Assembly (NCBI GenBank): GCA_013001485.1
Contig: JABDMN010000042.1
Coordinates: 1 to 7,067 of the forward strand
Length of the DNA: 7,067 bases
Direction: 5' to 3'
DNA from: Acidimicrobiia bacterium
GTDB taxonomy: Bacteria > Actinomycetota > Acidimicrobiia > Spongiisociales > UBA5794
The notes below the pieces were generated by a model. It did not search any database, was not told the DNA's origin, and saw only the letters and a list, made by a program, of their open reading frames with translations. The position numbers and the translations under genes were made by a program. This document shows positions 1 to 6,109 of the stretch, piece by piece; position 1 is the stretch's first letter; each line of letters begins with the position of its first letter.

Positions 1-52
1 CCTGACCCCCTGCATGCCATGCAGGTGCTCTGCCGGGCTGAGCTACAGCCCC
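1..52 (-). tRNA. tRNA-Ala (anticodon GGC), 3' part cut off by the window edge
   Basis: Read on the minus strand, bases 52 to 1 form the first two thirds of a tRNA cloverleaf. The acceptor 5' strand GGGGCTG is at 52-46 and T8/A9 at 45-44. The D stem GCTC (43-40) pairs with GAGC (30-27), and its loop carries the conserved A14, G15, GG and A21. The anticodon stem CCTGC/GCAGG encloses the seven-base loop ATGGCAT, with anticodon GGC at 18-16, which reads alanine codon GCC. The variable region GGGTC follows, and the T arm begins at the edge. The T arm, the 3' acceptor strand and the G3:U70 alanine identity pair lie outside the window, so identity rests on the anticodon and the close match to bacterial tRNA-Ala(GGC). 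Any open frame over this stretch is a by-product. Confidence 0.93.
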
Positions 53-65
53 ATTTCGGCCTGGC

Positions 66-71
66 AGGATA
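66..71 (-). promoter_or_regulatory. Possible -10 box for tRNA-Ala
   Basis: On the minus strand the hexamer TATCCT (71 to 66) matches four of six bases of TATAAT, including the key A2 and T6. It lies 13 nt before the mature tRNA 5' end, which would give a start near position 59 and a leader of about seven nt. No convincing -35 hexamer is seen at 16-18 bp spacing; that spot falls on the end of the SIMPL gene. The tRNA could instead be transcribed by read-through from upstream. Confidence 0.3.
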
Positions 72-94
72 TCAGGTGCCTGGGGTCCTTCGTT

Positions 95-856
95 CTACCC
101 GATGGCGAACACAACGGTGACCGACACGGTCACTTGCTCGCTACCGGGTTCGAACGGGGTGGTGGCTGCGTCGGCGGCATATGCCCGCTCGGCGTAGACC
201 AGAGGTGACGGCGACGGTGCGAAGGTCTCGGTGATCGACGTCGGAGCGCCAAGGGTCACGCCTGCAAGACCGGCGAGTTGGCTGGCCTTGTCGAAGGCAT
301 CGGTCCAGGCCGCTTCGCGGGCGGCCTCGATCATGGCCTCGTTGTCCTCGATCGAGAACGAGACCCCGTTCACGACGACTTCGTCGCCGGCCTCGGTTGC
401 GGCAGCTTCGACGATCTCGCCGGCCCGGTCGAGGTCCCGAATCTTCACAGTCAGCTGGTTGGTGACCCGGTACCCGGTGAGCCGGCGCTGGTCGTTGCGC
501 CAGTCGTACTCGGGATAGATCGAGAAGTTGCTCGTCTGGAAGTCCTCGTCGGCGATTCCGAACTCCCGTAGCCGCGTCAACAACGCGTCGGCCTTGCCGG
601 CGGCGTCGTCGACAGCATCGCTGACAGTGTCACGCAATACCGACACCCCGACGGACAGGGTCAGGGTGTCCGGGGTTCCGGTGACCTTGCCAAGACCGCT
701 GACGGTGATTCCGCCTCCGCTGTTCACGTCGGCGAGCGTACCCGTCCGGGCGCCGACCAGTCCGGCCAGAGTGGGGTCGGATGCCCCGTCGTCGGCGGCG
801 CAACCGGCAGCTGTCAAAGCGATGGCAAGTAGAACGATGGGCAGTGTGCGACGCAT
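95..856 (-). CDS. SIMPL-domain (DUF541) lipoprotein
   Basis: This 253-residue protein is predicted to be exported and lipid-anchored. Residues 1-18 form a short signal peptide (RR, then a hydrophobic stretch) ending in TAAGC, so Cys19 is the likely lipidated residue; Ala rather than Leu at -3 makes the lipobox slightly atypical. The rest, from about residue 48, fits the SIMPL/DUF541 family: an ITVSGLGKV-like opening strand, the central IYPEYDW then GYRVTNQLTV segment (about residues 113-138), and a C-terminal strand ending VTVSVTVVF. Family members (for example E. coli YggE, Brucella BP26) sit in the periplasm or envelope, and YggE has been linked to oxidative stress. No enzymatic activity is established and I see no catalytic motif. 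The start is set by a good Shine-Dalgarno sequence, unusual in this window. It lies 59 bp downstream of the VOC gene on the same strand and may share its transcript. Confidence 0.9.
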   Translation of the reverse strand: MRRTLPIVLLAIALTAAGCAADDGASDPTLAGLVGARTGTLADVNSGGGITVSGLGKVTGTPDTLTLSVGVSVLRDTVSDAVDDAAGKADALLTRLREFGIADEDFQTSNFSIYPEYDWRNDQRRLTGYRVTNQLTVKIRDLDRAGEIVEAAATEAGDEVVVNGVSFSIEDNEAMIEAAREAAWTDAFDKASQLAGLAGVTLGAPTSITETFAPSPSPLVYAERAYAADAATTPFEPGSEQVTVSVTVVFAIG

Positions 857-862
857 GGCTGT

Positions 863-868
863 CTCCTT
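863..868 (-). promoter_or_regulatory. Shine-Dalgarno sequence of the SIMPL lipoprotein
   Basis: On the minus strand AAGGAG lies six nt before the ATG at 856, in the context AAAAGGAGAC. This fixes the start codon. It also contrasts with the other genes here, which have no recognisable Shine-Dalgarno sequence, and fits an internal operon gene translated from a leadered message. Confidence 0.8.
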
Positions 869-915
869 TTGAGATTCGCCTCTGTGACGTTCGCAACTCT
901 GCGGCAGGTTCCCGA

Positions 916-1278
916 TCAGTCCTGGATGAACTCGATGCGGTTGCCGAAGGGATCGTTCGTGTGGAGTCGGTCACGTCCGGGAATGGTCTGGCCACGGTCC
1001 CAAACGACGGTGTGTCCGGCTGCCTCGAGGCTTGCCGACAGTTCGTCGAGGTCGGGGACCGCTATTCCCGGGTGTGCCTTCGTGGCCGGCGTGAACGGGT
1101 CGTCGACGCCCACGTGGACTTCGAGACTGTCGCGACGGAACCAGCATCCGCCTCGTTTGGCGAGCTCGGGCGGCTTGGCGATCTCAGACATACCCAGAAG
1201 ATCGCCATAGAACCGGCGTGCGAGTTCTTCGCCTCCCGGTGGGCAGGCGAGCTGGACGTGATCCAGGTGCCACTTCAT
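916..1278 (-). CDS. VOC-superfamily (glyoxalase/bleomycin-resistance fold) protein
   Basis: This 120-residue single-domain protein has the paired beta-alpha-beta-beta-beta layout of the vicinal oxygen chelate superfamily. The first module opens with LDHVQLACPPG and a helix ending FYGDLLGM; the second starts HPGIAVPDLDEL and ends in the family signature DPFGNRIEF. Candidate metal ligands are His7, His69 and Glu117, with His55 (in LEVHVG) where glyoxalase I has a ligand Glu. The substrate cannot be told from sequence: lyases, dioxygenases and resistance proteins all use this fold. I chose the ATG at 1278 because the protein begins at the conserved first strand there and a TANNNT box lies seven nt upstream. 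An in-frame ATG at 1389 would add 37 residues without family character and run across the divergent neighbour. It diverges from the acetoacetyl-CoA synthetase gene and precedes the SIMPL gene. Confidence 0.88.
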   Translation of the reverse strand: MKWHLDHVQLACPPGGEELARRFYGDLLGMSEIAKPPELAKRGGCWFRRDSLEVHVGVDDPFTPATKAHPGIAVPDLDELSASLEAAGHTVVWDRGQTIPGRDRLHTNDPFGNRIEFIQD

Positions 1279-1285
1279 GTCGGTC

Positions 1286-1291
1286 ACGGTA
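1286..1291 (-). promoter_or_regulatory. -10 box of the VOC gene, minus half of a symmetric divergent promoter
   Basis: Minus-strand TACCGT fits TANNNT and ends seven nt before the ATG at 1278. With usual spacing, transcription would start at 1279 or 1278, giving a leaderless or one-base-leader mRNA. No Shine-Dalgarno sequence is present. The -35 region is weak: ACCTCA at 17 bp matches TTGACA only at the last two bases. It shares bases 1290-1291 with the plus-strand box. Confidence 0.5.
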
Positions 1292-1295
1292 CCTT
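1290..1295 (+). promoter_or_regulatory. -10 box of acetoacetyl-CoA synthetase, plus half of the symmetric promoter
   Basis: TACCTT fits TANNNT and ends eight nt before the ATG at 1304, so the predicted start site is 1302-1304 and the message nearly leaderless. A candidate -35, GTGCCA at 1267-1272, matches four of six bases of TTGACA at the ideal 17-bp spacing; it lies inside the VOC coding region. The box overlaps its minus-strand counterpart through the GGTACC core. Confidence 0.5.
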
Positions 1296-1303
1296 TGGTT
1301 CCG

Positions 1304-3217
1304 ATGTCTGAGGTGATGTGGGAACCAGATTCCGAGAGGGTCGGAGAGGCCATGGTGACCGCGTTCCTGGATGTGGTTCCGCCGGCCACCTACGACGAGC
1401 TGTGGGACTGGTCCGTCGACAACCCGGGTGAGTTCTGGGGCGCGGTGTGGGACTTCTGCGATGTGGTCGGTGACAGGGGCAGCCTGGTCGTCTCCGGAAC
1501 CGGAATGTTCGATACCCGATGGTTCCCCGATGCCCGTCTCAACTACGCCGAGAACCTGCTGCGTCATCCCGATGACCGGCGCGCTGTTGTCGGCGTGGAC
1601 GAGTCGGGGTCAGCCGTCACGCTCACCAGGGCTGAGCTGGCGGCTCTGGTTGGCCGGGTTCAACGATCCTTCGCCGACCTCGGCGTCCAGAAGGGGGACC
1701 GGGTCGCCGGCCTGATGTCCAACGGCATAGAGGCGCTGGTGGCGATGTTGGCCACAGCTGCGCTGGGCGCTGCATGGTCCTCATGTTCTCCTGACTTCGG
1801 TCCTATGGGCGTCGTCGATCGATTCGGGCAGATCGATCCCAAGGTTCTCGTTTCGGTCGATGGGTATCGCTACAACGGCAAGACGTTCGACCTTGCCAAC
1901 ACGCTGTCTTCCGTCGTTGGTGCCCTGGATGGGCTGGAGGCAGTCGCTCTGGTCGATGTCGTTGGGTCACGGCCCGACCTAGGTGATATGGCTGTGCTGC
2001 CTTGGGACGATGTGGCGGGAGGACCACCTGCCGAACCCGAGTTCACGCGGGTCCCGTTCGATCATCCGCTGTTCATCATGTACTCCTCGGGAACCACGGG
2101 CCCGCCGAAGTCGATCGTTCATGGCGTCGGCGGGACCCTGCTCAAGCATCTGTGCGAGCACCAGCTCCACAGCGATGTTCGGCCTGGCGACACAGCCTTC
2201 TGGTTCACCACCTGTGGATGGATGATGTGGAACTGGTTGGTGAGCGCTTTGGCTTCAGAGTCGGCCCTCGTGCTGTACGACGGGAGCCCTTCGCACCCGG
2301 ATCTCGGCGCCTTGTGGCGCCTCGCCGCCGATGTCGGCATCACCCATTTCGGCACCAGCCCGAAGTTCCTTGCCGCCAATGAGAACGCCGGTATCGAGCC
2401 GGCTTCCATCGCCGACCTTGGTGGAGTTCGCTGGCTCGGCTCAACCGGCGCCCCGCTCAACCCCGCGCAGTTCGATTGGGTGTATGGCCACGTATCGGAT
2501 GACGTTCAGCTCGCATCGATCTCGGGGGGGACGGACATCATCGGCTGTTTCGCCCTTGGCGCCCCGACCCTGCCTGTGCGCCGCGGCGAGCTCCAGAGCC
2601 GGGCCCTGGGCATGGCAGTCGCTGCGTTCGACGACAGCGGAGAGCCGGGCGTGGGTCGCAAGGGAGAGCTGGTGTGCACTGCCCCGTTTCCATCGATGCC
2701 GGTTGGCTTCTGGAACGACCCCGATGGCTCTCGATACCGGGCTGCCTATTTCGAACAGTTCCCGGATGTGTGGACTCACGGAGACTTCATCGAGATCACT
2801 CCCGAAGGTGGCGTCGTCATCTACGGCCGATCCGACACCACCCTCAATCCGGGTGGAGTCCGAATCGGCACCGCCGAGATCTATAGATCCATCGAGGCCA
2901 TGGCCGAAGTCGACGACGCCGTCGTCGTGGGCCGGGAGACCGGAGGCGACGTCGAGGTCGTGCTCTGTGTCGTCCTCGCCGCCGGAGTCGAACTCGACGA
3001 CCGCCTGGTGGCTGCCGTCAAGGACCGAATCCGCACGCAGACCTCACCGCGCCATGTCCCACGCTGGGTCTTCGCCGTCGATGCCGTTCCGTACACGATC
3101 TCTGGCAAGAAGGTCGAGAAGGCTGTCGCCCGCACGATCGCCGGGGAAGTCGTGGTTAACCGTGAGGCCCTCGCCAACCCCGATGCTCTCGACCAGTACA
3201 CAAACCTGGCGTTCTGA
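1304..3217 (+). CDS. Acetoacetyl-CoA synthetase (acetoacetate-CoA ligase)
   Basis: This ANL-superfamily ligase activates acetoacetate with ATP and joins it to CoA, giving acetoacetyl-CoA, AMP and pyrophosphate, for use of ketone bodies or short-chain precursors in the cytosol. From the start chosen here it has 637 residues, close to the usual ~650. The N-terminal part carries the acetoacetyl-CoA synthetase hallmark WFPDARLNYAENLL. The P-loop YSSGTTGPPKSIVHG is at residues 260-274, followed by WFTTCGWMMWNWLVS and SGGTDIIGCF. The hinge GRSDTTLNPGG is at 508-518 with Asp511, and the C-terminal ISGKKVEKA places the catalytic Lys at about 602. No key residue is missing. I prefer the ATG at 1304 because MSEVMW fits known family starts and a TANNNT box sits eight nt upstream. 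The ATG at 1277 would add nine residues encoded across that box. A propionyl- or acetyl-CoA ligase is less likely given the first motif. Confidence 0.94.
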   Translation: MSEVMWEPDSERVGEAMVTAFLDVVPPATYDELWDWSVDNPGEFWGAVWDFCDVVGDRGSLVVSGTGMFDTRWFPDARLNYAENLLRHPDDRRAVVGVDESGSAVTLTRAELAALVGRVQRSFADLGVQKGDRVAGLMSNGIEALVAMLATAALGAAWSSCSPDFGPMGVVDRFGQIDPKVLVSVDGYRYNGKTFDLANTLSSVVGALDGLEAVALVDVVGSRPDLGDMAVLPWDDVAGGPPAEPEFTRVPFDHPLFIMYSSGTTGPPKSIVHGVGGTLLKHLCEHQLHSDVRPGDTAFWFTTCGWMMWNWLVSALASESALVLYDGSPSHPDLGALWRLAADVGITHFGTSPKFLAANENAGIEPASIADLGGVRWLGSTGAPLNPAQFDWVYGHVSDDVQLASISGGTDIIGCFALGAPTLPVRRGELQSRALGMAVAAFDDSGEPGVGRKGELVCTAPFPSMPVGFWNDPDGSRYRAAYFEQFPDVWTHGDFIEITPEGGVVIYGRSDTTLNPGGVRIGTAEIYRSIEAMAEVDDAVVVGRETGGDVEVVLCVVLAAGVELDDRLVAAVKDRIRTQTSPRHVPRWVFAVDAVPYTISGKKVEKAVARTIAGEVVVNREALANPDALDQYTNLAF

Positions 3218-3226
3218 AGCCGTCGC

Positions 3227-3232
3227 TAACCT
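3227..3232 (+). promoter_or_regulatory. Possible -10 box for leuS
   Basis: TAACCT matches TANNNT and lies nine nt before the leuS ATG, so transcription could start at or just before the start codon. The 24-bp gap after the acetoacetyl-CoA synthetase stop has no Shine-Dalgarno sequence, which supports leaderless initiation. No clear -35 is evident. Read-through from the upstream gene is the alternative. Confidence 0.4.
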
Positions 3233-3241
3233 TCTCGCCCC

Positions 3242-5701
3242 ATGGCTTCGTATGACTTCACCGCAATCGAGCGGAAGTGGCAGGACCGGTGGGAGAAGGA
3301 CGAGACCTTCCACGCCACCGAGGATCCGACGCGTCCCAAGTTCTACAACGTGCAGATGTACCCGTATCCGTCGGGCGACCTGCATGTGGGACACCTCCGC
3401 AACTACACCTACACCGACCTGTTGACCCGCTACAAGCGGATGCGGGGATTCAACGTTCTCTCCCCAATGGGGTGGGATTCGTTCGGTCTGCCTGCCGAGA
3501 ACGCTGCCATCAAGACCGGCACCCACCCACGAGTGTTCACCGATCAGAAGATCGACCAGATGAAGGTCCAGCTTCGTCGGCTCGGTGCGGTGTACGACTG
3601 GTCGCGTGAAGTCGCGGTCCATCGTCCCGAGTACTACCGCTGGAACCAGTGGCTGTTTCTGCAGCTCTACGAACGTGGCCTCTCCTACAAGGCCGACGCT
3701 CCGGTCAACTGGTGCCCCAAGGATCAGACCGTGCTCGCCAACGAGCAGGTGGTCGACGGCCTGTGCGAGCGCTGCGACACGCCGGTCGAACGCCGCAACC
3801 TGGCTCAGTGGTATTGGAAGATCACCGACTACGCCCAGCGTCTCCTCGATGACCTCGATCAGCTCGACGAGTGGCCCGAACGAGTCCGCACCATGCAGCG
3901 CAACTGGATCGGCCGATCCGATGGAGCCACCTTCACGATGCAGGTGAAGGACGCACCCTTCGCCACGGAGGCGAAGGGCAGAGATCTCTCGTTCGACGTG
4001 TTCACCACCCGACCCGACACATCGTTCGGAATGACATTCGCCGTGCTGGCCCCGGAGCATCCGCTGGTGCCGGCCCTCATCGAGGGCAGTGACACTCAGG
4101 CCGAGGCCGAGGCCTATATCGAAGCCGCCTCACACCACAGCGAGCTGGAGCGGATGTCGGAGGGATCAAAGACCGGTGTGTTCACCGGTCGCTATGCCGT
4201 GAACCCGGTGAACGGCAAGGACATGCCGCTGTACATCGCCGACTACGTGCTGATGGGATACGGCACCGGGGCGATCATGGCGGTGCCCGGCCAGGACCAG
4301 CGTGACTGGGACTTCGCCGCCAAGTACGGCATCGACATCGTCCGCACCGTCCAGCCTCCCGAGGACTTCGAAGGAGAGGCCTACACCGGCGAAGGGGCTG
4401 CCATCAACTCCGGCTTCCTCGACGGGCTGGAGATCGAGGAGGCGAAGTCGAAGATCATCGACTGGTTCGAGCAGAAGGGCATCGGACGCCGCACGATCAA
4501 CTGGCGGCTGCGCGACTGGCTCGTGTCCCGCCAGCGCTACTGGGGTACGCCGATCCCGATGATCACCTGTCCCGATGACGGGTTGGTGCCCGTCCCCGAG
4601 AGCGACCTTCCCGTGCTCCACCCCGACGTCGACGACTACGCCCCGCAGGGCCAATCGCCGCTCGCCGCGGTGCCCGAGTTCGTCGAGGTCGAGTGCCCGA
4701 AGTGCGGTGGCCCCGCCCGGCGCGAGACCGACACGATGGACACGTTCGTCGACTCGTCGTGGTACTTCCTCCGATACTGCGACCCCGACAACGACGACGC
4801 CATCTTCGATCCCGAGAAGGTCCGGTACTGGATGCCCGTCGACCAGTACATCGGCGGGGTCGAGCACGCCGTGCTCCACCTGCTCTACGCCCGCTTCGTC
4901 ACGAAAGTGCTCAACGACATGGGCCTCGTCGACGTCGCCGAGCCGTTCGCCAGGCTCTTCACCCAGGGGATGATCGTGAAGGACGGGGCGAAGATGTCGA
5001 AGTCGAAGGGCAATGTGGTCTCGCCCGACGCGCTCTACGAGCGGTTTGGCGCCGATGCGATGCGGCTCTACGAGCTGTTCATCGGCCCTCCCACCGACGA
5101 CGCCGTCTGGTCCGACCGCGGCGTCGACGGCACGGCCCGCTTCCTCGACCGGGTGTGGCGCATGGGGACAGGACAGATCGGCACCGTCAGCTCTCGTGAC
5201 GAGACCGCCAACGACATCGAGATCGTGCGTCTCGCCCACCGGACGCTGAAGAAGGTCACAGAGGACATCGATCGGTTCCGGTTCAACACCGCCGTGGCGG
5301 CGATGATGGAGTTGTCCAATGGGCTCGCCGGCTACCTGAGGTCAGATGAGGGCGGCCACCAGGCGAGCTTCGACCTCGCCTACGACATGCTGCTGCAAAT
5401 GCTGTCGCCGATGGCGCCGCACATCGCTCATGAGTTGTGGGAAATGCGTGGCCGTGACGAGATGATCGCCCTCGTCGATTGGCCCCGATTCGATCCCGAG
5501 CTCGCCACGCTCCAGCAGGTCACCATGGTCGTGCAGGTCAACGGCAAGGTGCGAGACCGCATCGAAGTCGACGCCGAGATCTCCGAGGACGATGCCGTCG
5601 CATTGGCTCTCGCCTCGGAGAAGGTTCAGGGGCACCTCGGAGGCAAAGAGCCGAAGAAGATCATCGCTCGCCCCCCGAACATCGTCAGCCTCGTCGTCTG
5701 A
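3242..5701 (+). CDS. leuS: Leucyl-tRNA synthetase
   Basis: This cytosolic class I synthetase of 819 residues charges tRNA-Leu with leucine and proofreads near-cognate amino acids. The HIGH motif appears as HVGH (48-51) within PYPSGDLHVGHLRNY. A zinc-module region has NWCPKDQTVLANEQ followed by CERC. The CP1 editing domain shows the threonine-rich TTRPDT at 255-260 and GTGAIMAVPGQDQRDWDFA, with the editing Asp at 352. A second CPKC precedes TMDTFVDSSWYF. KMSKS is at 584-588, then the helical anticodon-binding domain and a C-terminal domain with VNGKVRDRIEV. The segment before KMSKS is short, so the leucine-specific insertion of E. coli LeuRS is absent; this explains the length and is normal in many bacteria. 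The residue before the editing Asp is Gln351, where E. coli has His. The ATG at 3242 is the family-typical start. There is no room for a T-box leader. The zincin gene follows after 6 bp. Confidence 0.98.
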   Translation: MASYDFTAIERKWQDRWEKDETFHATEDPTRPKFYNVQMYPYPSGDLHVGHLRNYTYTDLLTRYKRMRGFNVLSPMGWDSFGLPAENAAIKTGTHPRVFTDQKIDQMKVQLRRLGAVYDWSREVAVHRPEYYRWNQWLFLQLYERGLSYKADAPVNWCPKDQTVLANEQVVDGLCERCDTPVERRNLAQWYWKITDYAQRLLDDLDQLDEWPERVRTMQRNWIGRSDGATFTMQVKDAPFATEAKGRDLSFDVFTTRPDTSFGMTFAVLAPEHPLVPALIEGSDTQAEAEAYIEAASHHSELERMSEGSKTGVFTGRYAVNPVNGKDMPLYIADYVLMGYGTGAIMAVPGQDQRDWDFAAKYGIDIVRTVQPPEDFEGEAYTGEGAAINSGFLDGLEIEEAKSKIIDWFEQKGIGRRTINWRLRDWLVSRQRYWGTPIPMITCPDDGLVPVPESDLPVLHPDVDDYAPQGQSPLAAVPEFVEVECPKCGGPARRETDTMDTFVDSSWYFLRYCDPDNDDAIFDPEKVRYWMPVDQYIGGVEHAVLHLLYARFVTKVLNDMGLVDVAEPFARLFTQGMIVKDGAKMSKSKGNVVSPDALYERFGADAMRLYELFIGPPTDDAVWSDRGVDGTARFLDRVWRMGTGQIGTVSSRDETANDIEIVRLAHRTLKKVTEDIDRFRFNTAVAAMMELSNGLAGYLRSDEGGHQASFDLAYDMLLQMLSPMAPHIAHELWEMRGRDEMIALVDWPRFDPELATLQQVTMVVQVNGKVRDRIEVDAEISEDDAVALALASEKVQGHLGGKEPKKIIARPPNIVSLVV

Positions 5702-5707
5702 CGCGGC

Positions 5708-6109
5708 ATGCAAACCGCCGGGGACTACCTGATTCGAGCCGGCGTCCCGCTCTCTGACGTCGAAGAGCGGCTGCCTCATGTCGACCCTGGGACCGTGGCG
5801 GTCCGGTCAGCCGGTCGGGCGTTTCGTGCCACCTGGGCGAGGGGCATCGTCGCCGTGGCGATGCCGTGGGCGATCTACGTACATCCCGAGACCCTGGCTC
5901 GACCCGTCGACGAGCTCGCCCGGCTGATCGTCCACGAGCTGGTCCACATCGAGCAGTGGAGGCGGGAAGGGGGAGTCGGCCACCTGCGCCAATACGTCGG
6001 CGACTACCTGCAGGGCCGTCGCTCCCGGAAGGGTCATTGGGACAGCTACCGGGACATCGGGCTCGAGGTCGAGGCCCGTCGCATCGCCGACGAGATCATC
6101 GATCGATGA
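5708..6109 (+). CDS. Small HExxH zincin-like putative metalloprotease
   Basis: This 133-residue protein has no signal peptide or membrane segment and is probably cytosolic. The core is LIVHELVHIEQW, with the zinc-peptidase motif HELVH at residues 76-80. About 40 residues on, GLEVEARRIADE supplies Glu120 or Glu122 as a possible third zinc ligand, as in gluzincins. The arrangement (hydrophobic strand AIYVHP, HExxH helix, Tyr-rich stretch, then an EVEAR helix) recalls the small stand-alone DUF4157-like zincins, but I cannot assign a named family or substrate. All visible catalytic elements are intact. The ATG is six bp after the leuS stop, with no Shine-Dalgarno sequence, so translation probably depends on leuS ribosomes. 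The stop overlaps the next start by four bp (ATGA), a strong sign of coupling with the CPBP membrane protease. That it acts as a protease is inference. Confidence 0.82.
   Translation: MQTAGDYLIRAGVPLSDVEERLPHVDPGTVAVRSAGRAFRATWARGIVAVAMPWAIYVHPETLARPVDELARLIVHELVHIEQWRREGGVGHLRQYVGDYLQGRRSRKGHWDSYRDIGLEVEARRIADEIIDR

Noticed and set aside
9..25. Seven-bp inverted repeat CCTGCAT/ATGCAGG that first looks like an operator or terminator hairpin.
   Set aside because: It is the anticodon arm of the tRNA-Ala gene read on the minus strand.
2331..3425. A 364-codon plus-strand frame crossing the acetoacetyl-CoA synthetase/leuS junction.
   Set aside because: Its product is Ser/Arg/Pro-rich, typical of a shifted reading of high-G+C coding sequence. 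It is not evidence for a frameshift or fusion, because both true frames are intact.
3044..4060. A 338-codon antisense open frame across the end of acetoacetyl-CoA synthetase and the start of leuS.
   Set aside because: It spans two well-supported genes and their junction on the opposite strand and has no recognisable motif.
4171..4190. Perfect inverted repeat inside leuS: eight-bp arms GACCGGTG and CACCGGTC around a four-base loop TGTT.
   Set aside because: It has no U tract and lies in the middle of leuS. It encodes TGVFTGR, a stretch I recall as well conserved in LeuRS proteins, so the symmetry is most simply explained by the repeated Thr-Gly codons rather than a terminator or operator.
4166..5239. 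A 357-codon open frame antisense to leuS.
   Set aside because: leuS is unmistakable on the other strand across the whole interval. Long antisense frames are expected from strong G/C third-position bias, and the predicted product (Val/Asp/Gly/His-rich) shows no domain.
5866..6105. An 80-residue upstream extension of the CPBP protein.
   Set aside because: The extension is Arg/Pro-rich and lies wholly inside the zincin gene in another frame. The ATGA start at 6106 leads straight into the first membrane segment.
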